A stretch of 52,682 nucleotides of DNA from Aeromonas eucrenophila (GTDB taxonomy: Bacteria; Pseudomonadota; Gammaproteobacteria; Enterobacterales; Aeromonadaceae), in NCBI RefSeq assembly GCF_000819865.1, contig NZ_CDDF01000005.1, forward strand, positions 967,633 through 1,020,314, given 5' to 3'. This document shows, piece after piece, positions 24,563 to 33,769 of the stretch. The notes beneath the pieces are model-generated. The model was not told where the DNA came from and ran no database searches. It saw only the letters and a list, made by a program, of their open reading frames with translations. Within the stretch, counting starts at the first letter, position 1, and the number at the start of each line of letters is the position of its first letter. Position numbers and translations under genes: made by a program.

Positions 24563-25579
24563 ATGCGCTACATCGATTTACGAAGTGATACCGTGACCCA
24601 ACCCACGGAAGCCATGCGCCAGAGCATGCTGCACGCCGAGGTCGGCGACGATGTCTATGGGGAGGATCCCAGCGTCAACAGGCTGGAGCAGCGCGGTGCC
24701 GAGCTGCTGGGCAAAGAGGCGGCTCTGTTCGTGCCATCGGGCACCATGTCGAACCTGCTGGCGATGATGAGCCACTGTCAGCGCGGCGAAGGGGCCGTGC
24801 TCGGCTCAGCCTCCCACATCTACCGCTATGAGGCGCAAGGCTCTGCCGTGCTGGGTTCGGTGGCCCTGCAACCCGTGCCCATGCAGGCCGATGGCTCCCT
24901 GGCGCTGCACGACCTGAGTGCAGCCCTGGCCCCCGACGACGCCCACTTCGCCCAGACCCGGCTGATCTGCCTCGAGAACACCCACAACGGCAAGGTGCTG
25001 CCGCTTCACTATTTGCGCGAGGTGCGGGCCTTCGTCGACAGCCGGGGTCTGCAACTGCATCTGGACGGTGCCCGGCTGTTCAACGCGGTGGTGGCGAGCG
25101 GCGAGACGGTGCAGGCCATCGCTGCCCCCTTCGACAGCGTCTCCATCTGCCTCTCCAAGGGGTTGGGTGCCCCCGTTGGCTCCCTGCTGGTGGGCTCCCG
25201 GGAGTTCATCGCCCGCGCCAGACGGCTGCGCAAGATGCTGGGGGGCGGCATGCGCCAGGCGGGGATCCTGGCCCAGGCCGCGCTCTTTGCCTTGGATCAG
25301 CACGTGACCAGGCTGGCCGACGATCACCGCCGTGCCAGACGGCTGGCAGAGGGGCTGGCCGCCTTGCCCGGCATAGTGCTGGATCTGAGCGAGGTGCAGA
25401 CCAACATGGTGTTCCTGCGCTTGAGCGAAGGGGAATCGACCCCGCTGCTGGCCTTCATGAAGGAGCGCGGCATCCTCTTCTCCGGCTACGGCGAGCTGCG
25501 GCTGGTAACCCACCTGCAGATCACCGACGACGACATCGACGAGGTGATCGATGCCTTCACCGAGTATCTGAGCGCCTGA
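24563..25579 (+). CDS. ltaE: Low-specificity L-threonine / L-allo-threonine aldolase
   Basis: PLP enzyme splitting L-threonine or L-allo-threonine into glycine and acetaldehyde. The 338-residue protein has the family start [31 protein letters not shown], the [11 protein letters not shown] aspartate and the PLP lysine in [14 protein letters not shown]. Length fits the family. AGGAGG sits 6 bp before ATG 24563, while ATG 24557 has no spacing. The enzyme was well characterised in Aeromonas jandaei, in line with the likely genus. A terminator follows at 25625-25652. Confidence 0.95.
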   Translation: MRYIDLRSDTVTQPTEAMRQSMLHAEVGDDVYGEDPSVNRLEQRGAELLGKEAALFVPSGTMSNLLAMMSHCQRGEGAVLGSASHIYRYEAQGSAVLGSVALQPVPMQADGSLALHDLSAALAPDDAHFAQTRLICLENTHNGKVLPLHYLREVRAFVDSRGLQLHLDGARLFNAVVASGETVQAIAAPFDSVSICLSKGLGAPVGSLLVGSREFIARARRLRKMLGGGMRQAGILAQAALFALDQHVTRLADDHRRARRLAEGLAALPGIVLDLSEVQTNMVFLRLSEGESTPLLAFMKERGILFSGYGELRLVTHLQITDDDIDEVIDAFTEYLSA

Positions 25580-25624
25580 TGGCGGCGGCTTCGCGGATCA
25601 CGTGGAGTCATCCAATGCAATGAC

Positions 25625-25652
25625 AAGAAGGGCGCCCTGAGGCGCCCTTCTT
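25625..25652. terminator. Bidirectional terminator (ltaE / PAS gene)
   Basis: Perfect 12-bp arms AAGAAGGGCGCC/GGCGCCCTTCTT with a CTGA loop between convergent genes. Confidence 0.82.
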
Positions 25653-25683
25653 GGTTCTCTATCTGTGCTAGTGACTGGCGGGA

Positions 25684-26115
25684 TCAGCCCTGGCGCTGGC
25701 CCATGATCAGCATGGCCTCGTCGGTGGCATCGTAGATCATGATGGCCAGATGGGTGACCTCGCCACCAAAATCGGCGAGGGGCACCAGGGTCAGGTTCTG
25801 GTACATGTGCGGCGCCGAGCCCGTGATGGGGCGGTAGTTGGAGAAGCGCAGCAGGTAGGGGCGCTGCTCCCAGGTGCTGAAGGCGCGGTTGTTGAGCTTG
25901 AATACCATGTTCGCCTTGCGTTCGAACCAGGCCCTGTCCACGTCGGGGAAGAGGTCAAACAGCAGCTGATCCCGCACCGCACCGGCCAGCCGGCCGCTGT
26001 GACTCTCCATGAAGCCGTTCCACACCTGCACTCTGTAGCCCTTGTCGAGCACGACCAGCCCCACGTCCAGGTTCTGGACTATGTTCATCAGCCAATGAAA
26101 TTCACGGATTTCCAT
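25684..26115 (-). CDS. PAS domain-containing protein
   Basis: A 143-residue protein consisting mostly of one PAS fold: VGLVVLDKGYRVQVWNGFMESHSG at about 18-41, then the DQLLFDLFP helix and C-terminal strands with LVPLADFGGEVTHLAIMIYD. No output domain is attached. ATG 26115 has GGGAG upstream. It lies 65 bp downstream of the receiver-CheC gene on the same strand, so the two are probably one signalling unit. Confidence 0.85.
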   Translation of the reverse strand: MEIREFHWLMNIVQNLDVGLVVLDKGYRVQVWNGFMESHSGRLAGAVRDQLLFDLFPDVDRAWFERKANMVFKLNNRAFSTWEQRPYLLRFSNYRPITGSAPHMYQNLTLVPLADFGGEVTHLAIMIYDATDEAMLIMGQRQG

Positions 26116-26180
26116 GGTCACTCCCGGGGTAAGCGCATGATGTTGTTATGGGTTTTTGCGATTGCATCGTCAATGCACCG

Positions 26181-27203
26181 CTAGAGCATATGCATTATTT
26201 TATTGTTCATGGTGGCGATGGAATCTTCGGTAAACAACAGCAATAGATCGCATTGCACCGCATATCCCTGGATCCGGTAGTTGATCTCGATGGCCAGGGT
26301 ACGGCGCCAGCGGCTCTGGTTGGTCTGAATCAGATCTCTAATGGGTCTGTGCTGACCGAGCACCACCGGATGCCCTTGGCTGAAGGGGGTATCGAGCTGG
26401 TTGGCGTAGCCGCGCAGGAAGGCGCCGATCAGCACGTTGGCGGTATCCATCAACAGCTCCAGCTCGGCGTTGTGATCCAGTTCGCCCTGGTGGTTCATCA
26501 AGCGGGCCAGATCCTGGAAGCTGGCGTCGTGGAACAGCAGCAGGGCCTCGCCGGCGATACCGGCGCCGATGAAACCCTGACAGACGGCGGAGAGGGTATC
26601 CGACTCGGCGGCGGCCGAGAGTGCCATGTGCAGCTCAGAAACCTCCAGCACATTGACGTTGGGGATGGGCAGCAGCACGAAGGCGTCGAGCAGGCGGGCC
26701 AGCAGATCGGCGGCCTGACCCATGGCGACGTTGGCGAGCTCCTGGTAGACATCCCGCAGCTCGGGGGTGAACGAGATGGCGTTCTGCAACGGGGAGGGGT
26801 TGAGAGCCGGGGGAGCGGCGAGGGTCGCCGCCGGCGCGGCCGCCTGCCACAGGCCGTGCTGACGAAGGAGGGCACGCAGGGTCTCGGGGGCGGCGGGCTT
26901 CTTGATGAAGTCCAGGGCCCCCAGTGCCATCACACGTTGATAGGCTTCCGGCTGGATGTCGCCGGAGACCACGATCACCTTGTTGCGCAGCCCCTCCCGC
27001 TGGAGGGTTTCCAGCACGCCATAGCCATCCATCTGGGGCATGGTCAGATCCAGAAAGATCAGGTCCCCGTTCCCCATCAGGATCTGCTCTACCCCTTCCA
27101 GGCCGTCGGCAGCCTGATGCAGGTTGACATGCCAGTCGGCAGGTAGGGCGCGGGCCAATTGTTTACGAGCGAACCCCGAGTCATCACATATCAATACATT
27201 CAT
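26181..27203 (-). CDS. Response regulator with C-terminal CheC-like phosphatase domain
   Basis: The protein (340 residues from ATG 27203) begins with a receiver domain: acidic pocket ICDDSGF, phosphoacceptor aspartate in LIFLDLTMPQMDG (about D48), and KKP near 102-104. A proline/alanine-rich linker leads to a CheC-type domain carrying two phosphatase signatures, ELANVAMGQAADLL and ELLMDTANVLIGAFL (E...N pairs). A receiver fused to CheC suggests removal of phosphate from a receiver such as CheY, or self-dephosphorylation. The neighbouring PAS protein is the probable partner. It is not in a chemotaxis cluster here. Confidence 0.87.
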   Translation of the reverse strand: MNVLICDDSGFARKQLARALPADWHVNLHQAADGLEGVEQILMGNGDLIFLDLTMPQMDGYGVLETLQREGLRNKVIVVSGDIQPEAYQRVMALGALDFIKKPAAPETLRALLRQHGLWQAAAPAATLAAPPALNPSPLQNAISFTPELRDVYQELANVAMGQAADLLARLLDAFVLLPIPNVNVLEVSELHMALSAAAESDTLSAVCQGFIGAGIAGEALLLFHDASFQDLARLMNHQGELDHNAELELLMDTANVLIGAFLRGYANQLDTPFSQGHPVVLGQHRPIRDLIQTNQSRWRRTLAIEINYRIQGYAVQCDLLLLFTEDSIATMNNKIMHML

Positions 27204-27248
27204 AGTGTTAGCGGCCTGTGCAACGAGCATTGCGCTAAGTGTGCGCCA

Positions 27249-28202
27249 TCAATCGTCAGATGCAATGGGCAGGGGCATCGCCGGTAAAAATTGATCGTCC
27301 CGTTGATGACTGCGGTAGCGTGCGGAATATTTTTCGACGAATTCGGCGAACATCTTAACACGCAGCGGGGTGAACTGGGGTTGGCAGAGCAACATGTAGA
27401 AGGGACGGCGGCCCGACTGCCAGTCCGGCAGGACGGCGACCAGCTGCTCGTCTTGCAAGAAGGGGTGCACATAGTGCAGCGGGGCGTTGACGATGCCGAG
27501 GTGGCGCCTGGCGGCTCGCACGGCAGCCTGGGTCTGGTTGACGTTGAGGCGAGGGATCCGCTTGATCTGCACCACCTGTTCGCCCTGATCGTCCCGCCCG
27601 GTCAACTGCCAGTGCTGATGTGGCCAGCAATGGATGAGCTCGTGCTCCTCCAGCTGGGCCGGGTGTGAGGGGGTGCCCATCTTCTCCAGATAGAGGGGGG
27701 AGGCAAAGAGGCCGTACTGGATGTGGCCAAGGCAGAGGGCATTGGGCAGAGACTGGGGCAGCTCACCGTTGAAGAACACCAGATCCCTGTCCTGATCGCA
27801 GAGGGGGGCCTGATCGTTGGTCTGGCTGATGTCAAATTGCACCTGGGGATAGCGCAGACCGAAGTCCGCCAGCATGTCGACCAGTATGGTATTGGAGAGG
27901 GCGATGGGGGCGGCGAGGCGGATCAGGCCGCTGATGTCGTGCTCCTGGCCCTGGATCTCGCCGGTGGCCTGCTCTATCTCGGCGAGCGGGGTGCACAGGC
28001 GTTCATAATAGCGCAGCCCTTCATCGGTGAGGCGCAGCTTGCGGGTGGATCTGTGTAGCAGGCTGCAGCCGAGCTGCTCTTCCAGTTGGGAAATTCGTCG
28101 ACTGATAGTGCCGGTCGGCATGCCCAGCGCGGCTGCGGCGTGGGAGAAACCGCCCTCTTGCACCACCTTGACGAACAGATAGAACTCTTCGATGTACTTC
28201 AT
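27249..28202 (-). CDS. LysR family transcriptional regulator
   Basis: A 317-residue LysR protein with winged HTH in its first 60 residues (FVKVVQEGGFSHAAAALGMPTGTISRRISQLEEQLG) and the usual substrate-binding domain (RLAAPIALSNTILVDMLADFGLRYPQVQFD). It most resembles the CrgA/YhjC-like branch. It ends 46 bp before the receiver-CheC gene on the same strand. The target is not evident; no divergent partner is adjacent. Confidence 0.9.
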   Translation of the reverse strand: MKYIEEFYLFVKVVQEGGFSHAAAALGMPTGTISRRISQLEEQLGCSLLHRSTRKLRLTDEGLRYYERLCTPLAEIEQATGEIQGQEHDISGLIRLAAPIALSNTILVDMLADFGLRYPQVQFDISQTNDQAPLCDQDRDLVFFNGELPQSLPNALCLGHIQYGLFASPLYLEKMGTPSHPAQLEEHELIHCWPHQHWQLTGRDDQGEQVVQIKRIPRLNVNQTQAAVRAARRHLGIVNAPLHYVHPFLQDEQLVAVLPDWQSGRRPFYMLLCQPQFTPLRVKMFAEFVEKYSARYRSHQRDDQFLPAMPLPIASDD

Positions 28203-28284
28203 AAGCGGTATAAGGGGTGTTCTGGATGTAACAAGCCGGAGACCTTATGAAGAGTCGCCGGGCTTGGCAAGCGCAATCCGGCGT

Positions 28285-28986
28285 TTAATTGATCTGGATT
28301 AGATTCGACTCGCGCCGGTATTGGTTCAGCAAATGGACGAAATCGGCAGGGGGGCGGTCGAGGCTGTTGTCCGGCACCAGCAGATCATACCCCAGCAGAT
28401 CCCGCAGCCTGGTCATGCGGTTGCCCAGCATGGCGATCACCCCTTCGTAGCGTTGACCCGAGGGGGAACGAAAGCGGCTCTCCTCCAGCAGACCCTCGCC
28501 CAACAGCCCGGAGCCGCAACCACCGGTGGGGCAATCGGCCCCTTCACTTTGCATCGCCTGGAGCAGCACGGCCCGCTGCTCGGTCAGCAGGCGCACGGCC
28601 AGCCTGGGTGTGATCAGCGTCAAAAAATCGTCGTAATCTTTTATCTTCAATCCGATGTAGGGCAGGGGCACCAGATCCCAGCCCAAATGAATACGCGGTT
28701 GGTCAATACGTTGAATATTTCTCCATTTCAGGAGCCAGCCACCGTACTTGTGGTGATATTGCAGACAATCCTGACACAGAGAGAGGCTAAAATGAGGCTC
28801 AGCCAACTTCAGCCCCCCGACAAGAACTGTCAGCAGACCGACCAAGAGGGCGGATATAGCAGGGATTAATAGTTGTTCATGGAGAAAAAAAAGTATAAAA
28901 ATCATAGCAATGGTTATGACCATGCCCAACAATATCAGTGTGAGTCCATTTCTTCTGACCATGGGGATCACATGTAGCGTTTTCAT
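28285..28986 (-). CDS. DUF2982-like membrane protein
   Basis: A 233-residue protein with two N-terminal membrane segments (about 15-35 and 40-60) and a cytosolic domain (WLLKWRNIQRIDQPRIHLGWDLVPLPYIGLKIKDYDDFL) that fits DUF2982, a family of unknown function in Aeromonas, Vibrio and relatives. A GCPTGGCGSG-like cysteine/glycine patch lies near residue 155. ATG 28986 is chosen, with an AAAGGGG upstream. It is divergent from the GGDEF-EAL gene. Confidence 0.75.
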   Translation of the reverse strand: MKTLHVIPMVRRNGLTLILLGMVITIAMIFILFFLHEQLLIPAISALLVGLLTVLVGGLKLAEPHFSLSLCQDCLQYHHKYGGWLLKWRNIQRIDQPRIHLGWDLVPLPYIGLKIKDYDDFLTLITPRLAVRLLTEQRAVLLQAMQSEGADCPTGGCGSGLLGEGLLEESRFRSPSGQRYEGVIAMLGNRMTRLRDLLGYDLLVPDNSLDRPPADFVHLLNQYRRESNLIQIN

Positions 28987-29092
28987 ATGATGTCTGCCCC
29001 TTTTCGCGTGCATGTTTCCAGATTATGGGCCGGATCGGATTTTGTACCAGCACGGGGGAGCGTTCAGGAGCCTGCCGTGGCTGGTTTTTGCT

Positions 29093-31096
29093 ATGAGCTC
29101 TCAGCATGAATCATCACCTTACATGAATACGCTAGACGAACGCCTGCTCCCTGGGATGGATGTCCTCCATACGCCCATCTGGGTCTATGACATCCAGCGT
29201 CATCACATCTATTGGGCCAATGGCCCCGCACTGGGGTTGTGGGAGTCGAGCTCCCTGACCGAACTGCAATCCCGCGACTTCTCGGCCGACATGGCCGCCG
29301 CCATCGACCTGTTGCTGCAGCGCTATCTCGGCGACTTCCAGCAGGGGCGCAGCTACAACGAGTGGTGGACCCTCTCCCCGAAGGGGGTGAAGAAGCAGGT
29401 CTACCTGCGGCTCTCCGGGATCGAGATAGCCGGGCGCCTGATGATGATGACGGAGGCGGTGATCGATGCCGACACCCTCTATCAGGAATCCTCCCTCGCC
29501 ACCGGCGACACCCTGGCCTGCTTGTTCGACAACGAGGGGCGCCTCGAGAGCGGCAACCACCATTTCGACATGTGTTTCGGGGAGGGCACCACCCAGCTCA
29601 CCCAGATTTTCTCCGGTTGTGACGAGGTCTTCTACCGGCGCCTGTCTCGCCTGGACGAGGTGGTGGCCGAGGGGGAGTGCCGCACCCTCAAGGGAATGCG
29701 CTGGTTTCAATACCAGTTTCGCCACATCCAGCAAGGGGCCCGGATCCTGCTCACCATGCGTGACATCACGGATCGCAAGCTCGAGGAGCTCGAGCACCGC
29801 CACCTGGCCTGGCACGACTCCCTCACCGGCCTGCTCAACCGCTACGGTCTGATGAAATCCCTCGAGGCCTATTGCGGCCTGGGGGGGCGCTTCGCCCTGG
29901 TGTTCATGGACTTGGACAACTTCAAGCTGGTCAACGACAACTACGGCCACAAGGCGGGGGATCGCCTGCTGGAGCGGGTGGCCGGACGGCTCAAGCAGAT
30001 CTGTCCGCGGGACGTGGAGCTGGCGCGCCTCGGCGGGGACGAGTTCACCGCCCTGGTGCCGCTGAGCAACTCCAGCGACAGGGCCCAGGAGGTGGCGGAT
30101 CTCATGCTCTCCCAGATGACCAAGCCGCTGCAGCTGAGCGGCGTGCCCGAGGTCACCATAGGGGGCAGCATCGGCATCGCCATCTACCCGGACGATGCGG
30201 ACGACGGCGACAACCTGATCACCCGCGCCGACATGGCCATGTACCAGGCCAAGCAGATGGGCCGCCTGCGCTGGCAGCGCTTCACCCCCAGCATGCAGCA
30301 GACCCTGCACCGCAAGCTCACCCTGAAACAGTTCCTTGCCAAGGCCATAGGCCGGGGCGAGCTGAGCCTGCGTTATCAGCCCCAGGTGGACGTAGCGCAG
30401 GGCAAGCTCATCGGCTTCGAGGCCCTGCTGCGTTGGTACAACCCCGTGCTGGGGCACGTCTCGCCGGCGGAGTTTATCCCGCTGGCCGAGGAGATGGGGC
30501 TCATTCGCGAGGTCGGGAGCTGGGTGCTCTCCACCGCCTTGTCCCAGATGGGGGCCTGGCAGCGCCAGTGGCAGGTGAAGGTGCCGGTGTCGGTCAATCT
30601 GTCCGGCTTCCAGCTCTCCGCGACCCTGCCGGCCCTGGTAGCGCAGCAACTCAAGGAGTACGGCGTCGAGGCCGACTTGTTGACCTTGGAGCTGACGGAA
30701 ACCGTGCTGATGCTGGACATGAAGGGCTGCATCGAGATCCTCGATGCCCTGAGCGATCAGGGGATCAAGATAGCCATCGATGACTTTGGTACCGGCTACT
30801 CGTCGCTCGCCTACCTCAACCGGCTGCCCATCGACACCATCAAGCTGGATCGCTCCTTCGTGGTCGGCCTGAACCTGCCGGTGATCCGGGCCACCGTCGC
30901 CATGGCCACCAGCTTGGGGCTCGGGATCCTGGCGGAAGGGGTGGAGGACGAACATGAGCTCGCGGCCCTGCGTGCCCAGGGCTGTCACGTGTTCCAGGGC
31001 TTCCTGTTCAGCACCCCCATGACGCCGGCCGAGGTGGCGGCGACGGGCTTCGGGATCCACTGCAAGGTGGGACATTATCCGCTGGCGAGCGGCTGA
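29093..31096 (+). CDS. GGDEF-EAL protein (cyclic-di-GMP turnover) with PAS-like sensor
   Basis: The protein (667 residues from ATG 29093) has an N-terminal PAS-like sensory half (about 1-240), a diguanylate cyclase domain with intact RLGGDEF, and an EAL phosphodiesterase domain with intact FEALLRW, NLSGFQ, ELTET, IDDFGTGYSS, KLDRSF and AEGVE. Both activities could be real. The RxxD inhibitory site before GGDEF is missing. There is no membrane segment, so it is probably cytosolic. The start is uncertain (ATG 29012 and 29123 are alternatives) because no clear ribosome binding site is present. Confidence 0.92.
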   Translation: MSSQHESSPYMNTLDERLLPGMDVLHTPIWVYDIQRHHIYWANGPALGLWESSSLTELQSRDFSADMAAAIDLLLQRYLGDFQQGRSYNEWWTLSPKGVKKQVYLRLSGIEIAGRLMMMTEAVIDADTLYQESSLATGDTLACLFDNEGRLESGNHHFDMCFGEGTTQLTQIFSGCDEVFYRRLSRLDEVVAEGECRTLKGMRWFQYQFRHIQQGARILLTMRDITDRKLEELEHRHLAWHDSLTGLLNRYGLMKSLEAYCGLGGRFALVFMDLDNFKLVNDNYGHKAGDRLLERVAGRLKQICPRDVELARLGGDEFTALVPLSNSSDRAQEVADLMLSQMTKPLQLSGVPEVTIGGSIGIAIYPDDADDGDNLITRADMAMYQAKQMGRLRWQRFTPSMQQTLHRKLTLKQFLAKAIGRGELSLRYQPQVDVAQGKLIGFEALLRWYNPVLGHVSPAEFIPLAEEMGLIREVGSWVLSTALSQMGAWQRQWQVKVPVSVNLSGFQLSATLPALVAQQLKEYGVEADLLTLELTETVLMLDMKGCIEILDALSDQGIKIAIDDFGTGYSSLAYLNRLPIDTIKLDRSFVVGLNLPVIRATVAMATSLGLGILAEGVEDEHELAALRAQGCHVFQGFLFSTPMTPAEVAATGFGIHCKVGHYPLASG

Positions 31097-31116
31097 GGCT
31101 GCCGCAGATAATGTGC

Positions 31117-31147
31117 GGCATGTCGCGTTTTTGAAGCGCGACATGCC
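31117..31147 (+). terminator. Hairpin after GGDEF-EAL gene
   Basis: 11-bp arms GGCATGTCGCG/CGCGACATGCC with a TTTTTGAAG loop. There is no clear T-run after it, so termination is probable but not certain. Confidence 0.55.
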
Positions 31148-31249
31148 AAATTAAACGTAATTAATCGAATTTTTGTCTCAGGTTATGGGATTCATTAGAC
31201 GTTCTCGCTAGTATGCGCGCTCATTTCTTGGTCATGGAGTATTACCATA

Positions 31250-32815
31250 ATGAGTCAGGCTACTACCAACGAGCGTTCTGCCACCCCGTCCAAGGGCTGG
31301 TTGAATCGCTTCCTCAACGGGGTCGAGAAAGCGGGTAACAAGCTGCCCGATCCCGCCATGCTGTTCCTCTACGCCCTGCTGATCGTCTGGGTCGGCTCCT
31401 GGGTTCTCTCCCGCTTCTCCTTCGATCTGGTCAATCCCCGCAGCGGGGAGGTCGTGGTGGTCAACAACCTGCTGACCGGGGCCGGGCTTGCCGAGTTCCT
31501 CGCCAGCATGGTCACCACCTTCACCAGCTTCGCGCCGCTCGGCATCGTGCTGGTGGCCATGCTGGGGGTCGGCGTCGCCGAGCAATCCGGCTTCATCAAC
31601 ACCGGCCTCAAGAAGCTGCTGAAGGTCACCCCGGCCCGCTTCCTGACCCCCATGCTGATCCTGGTGGCCATCGTCAGCCACACGGCGGCGGATGCGGGCT
31701 ATGTGCTGGTCATCCCCATCGGCGGCATCATCTTCCACGCCGCCGGCCGCCACCCGCTGGCGGGGATAGCTGCCGCCTTTGCCGGGGTCTCCGGAGGCTT
31801 CGCCGCAAATTTCCTGCCCTCCGGCGGGGATGCCCTGCTGCAAGGCTTCACCCAGTCGGCGGCCCAGTTGCTCGATCCCGATTATCTGGTCAACACCCTG
31901 TGCAACATCTTCTTCACCGGCGCCTCCTCCCTGCTGATCATCTGCGTGGGCTGGTTTGTCACCGAGAAGGTGGTGGAGCCGCGCCTCCAGCATGTGCCGC
32001 TCAACGAGGATCTGGCGAGTGCCGACGAGATGGGGCGCTACAGCGCACGGGAGAGTCGGGCCTTCAACTGGGCCGGCTTTGCCATGCTGGCGGCCATAGT
32101 GCTGTTGGGGCTGGCCCTGACACCGGGCGACTCGCCGATGCGGGCCGCGGATGGCTCGCTCACTACCTTCGCCGCCCCCGTGATGAAGTCCATAGTCCCG
32201 CTCATCTTCCTGTTGTTCATCCTGCCTGGCATCGTCTATGGCTTCGTGGCGGGCAACTTCAAGAGCGGCAAGGACGTGATCGACGCCATGTCGGCCACCA
32301 TGAACAAGATGGGCTCCTACATGGTGATGGCCTTCTTCTGCGCGCTCTTCATCAAGGCGTTCGGGGATTCCAACCTCGGCACCCTGCTGGCGCTGTCCGG
32401 CGCCGAGGTGCTCCATGCCCTGGCGCTGCCGGGGGAGGTGACCATAGTCGGTATCATCCTGCTCACCGCCACCGTCAACCTGGTGGTGGGCTCGGCCTCC
32501 GCCAAGTGGGCGCTGATCAGCCCCATCCTTGTGCCCATGCTGATGGCGGTGGGGATCTCCCCCGAGCTGACTCAGGCGGCCTACCGGGTGGGGGATTCCT
32601 CCTCCAACATCATCACCCCGCTGATGGTGTTCTTCCCGCTGGTGGTGGTCTATTGCCAGCAGTATGTGAAGAGCACCGGGATAGGCACCCTGGTCTCCAT
32701 GATGCTGCCTTACTCCCTGGCCTTCCTGGTGAGCTGGACCTGCTTCCTGCTGCTGTACTGGGCGCTGGGCTTCCCCCTCGGGTTGCAGGCGCCGTATGTG
32801 TATCCTGCCCCCTGA
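31250..32815 (+). CDS. abgT: AbgT family transporter (p-aminobenzoyl-glutamate / MtrF-like)
   Basis: An inner membrane transporter of 521 residues with about 11-13 membrane segments. Family members import p-aminobenzoyl-glutamate or export sulfonamides and PABA using the proton gradient. AbgT signatures include VSHTAADAGYVLVIPIGG, FAGVSGGFAANFLPSGGDAL, TATVNLVVGSASAKWALISPI and VGDSSSNIITPLM, the last two forming the paired helical hairpins of the substrate site. The start has GGAG 9 bp upstream. It stands alone with a terminator at 32822-32850. The substrate cannot be told from sequence. Confidence 0.93.
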   Translation: MSQATTNERSATPSKGWLNRFLNGVEKAGNKLPDPAMLFLYALLIVWVGSWVLSRFSFDLVNPRSGEVVVVNNLLTGAGLAEFLASMVTTFTSFAPLGIVLVAMLGVGVAEQSGFINTGLKKLLKVTPARFLTPMLILVAIVSHTAADAGYVLVIPIGGIIFHAAGRHPLAGIAAAFAGVSGGFAANFLPSGGDALLQGFTQSAAQLLDPDYLVNTLCNIFFTGASSLLIICVGWFVTEKVVEPRLQHVPLNEDLASADEMGRYSARESRAFNWAGFAMLAAIVLLGLALTPGDSPMRAADGSLTTFAAPVMKSIVPLIFLLFILPGIVYGFVAGNFKSGKDVIDAMSATMNKMGSYMVMAFFCALFIKAFGDSNLGTLLALSGAEVLHALALPGEVTIVGIILLTATVNLVVGSASAKWALISPILVPMLMAVGISPELTQAAYRVGDSSSNIITPLMVFFPLVVVYCQQYVKSTGIGTLVSMMLPYSLAFLVSWTCFLLLYWALGFPLGLQAPYVYPAP

Positions 32816-32821
32816 GGGTGA

Positions 32822-32850
32822 CGAGGGGCCTTGGGCCCCTCGCTTTTTTT
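32822..32850 (+). terminator. Terminator after abgT
   Basis: Perfect 9-bp stem CGAGGGGCC/GGCCCCTCG followed by a run of T. Confidence 0.92.
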
Positions 32851-32882
32851 GGGTACAGTGTGGCCTTCTTCCTGGAGGCCTC

Positions 32883-33608
32883 ATGAACCCGACCATCGAT
32901 CTCATCCTTTCCCATCGCTCCATCCGCCAATTCACCCCGGAGCCCATCACGGCCCAGCAGCTCGATCAGATCCTGAGCGCCGCCCAGTGCGCCTCCAGCT
33001 CCAGCTTCCTGCAGGCCAACAGCATCATCCGGGTCACCGACAAGGGGCTGCGCGCCAGACTGGCCGAGCTCGCCGGCCATCAGGCTTATGTGGCCGAAGC
33101 GGCGGAGTTCCTGCTGTTTTGCGCCGACTACCAGCGCCATAGCCAGATAGTGCCAGAGGCCCAGACCGGCTATGCGGAGCAGCTCCTGATCGGCGCCATC
33201 GACGGCGCCCTGATGGCCCAGAATGCCCTGCTGGCGGCGCAATCCTTGGGGCTCGGCGGCGTCTACATCGGCGGCATTCGCAACAATGTGGCGGCGGTGA
33301 GCGAGGCGGTCGGGTTGCCCCATCTGGTGATACCGCTGTTTGGCCTCTGTCTCGGTCATCCCGCCCAGCAGCCCGAGCAGAAACCGCGGCTGCCGAGGGG
33401 GCTGGTAGTGCACGAGAACCGCTATCCAGAGACGCTCGATCGCGCTCTGCTCGCCCAATATGATGAGCAGATCCACGACTACTACCTGGCCCGCAGCGGC
33501 AACAACAAGCAGCAGACCTGGAGTGGTCAGATCAAGGCCATCCTCGGCAAGGAGGCGCGTCCCTTCATGCTGGGATTCCTGCATTCCAAGGGGTTTTGCC
33601 TCAAGTAA
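32883..33608 (+). CDS. nfsA: NfsA-type oxygen-insensitive nitroreductase
   Basis: NADPH-dependent FMN nitroreductase of 241 residues, the usual NfsA length. Recognisable parts are HRSIRQFTPEPI at the N-terminus (FMN phosphate contact), QCASSSSFLQ, GAIDGALMAQNALLAAQSLGLGGVYIGGIRN (dimer and FMN region), and LFGLCLGHPAQQPEQKPRLP, typical of NfsA/FRP. ATG 32883 has a GGAGG at good spacing. It is probably monocistronic. Confidence 0.93.
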   Translation: MNPTIDLILSHRSIRQFTPEPITAQQLDQILSAAQCASSSSFLQANSIIRVTDKGLRARLAELAGHQAYVAEAAEFLLFCADYQRHSQIVPEAQTGYAEQLLIGAIDGALMAQNALLAAQSLGLGGVYIGGIRNNVAAVSEAVGLPHLVIPLFGLCLGHPAQQPEQKPRLPRGLVVHENRYPETLDRALLAQYDEQIHDYYLARSGNNKQQTWSGQIKAILGKEARPFMLGFLHSKGFCLK

Positions 33609-33769
33609 TGGGGGGCGAGGGCGATATGGATCTAGGGCGGGGGCGCGCCGCTCGTCGCCGCGAGGCCAGCTGGCATTGTTGTGAGGCAAGGCCACACTGC
33701 GCGCTACCTTATGCGGGTAAGCTGTTGTAGGATCACGCAATTGGATTGGGACAGGAGTTTGTACACCCT

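Noticed and set aside
29132..31144. 670-codon open frame on the minus strand opposite the GGDEF-EAL gene
   Set aside because: It mirrors a well-supported gene in GC-rich DNA, where antisense stops are rare, and has the His/Gly/Gln-rich composition of a shadow frame.
31232..32950. 572-codon open frame opposite abgT
   Set aside because: Antisense of a clear membrane transporter, with low-complexity His/Gly/Gln composition.
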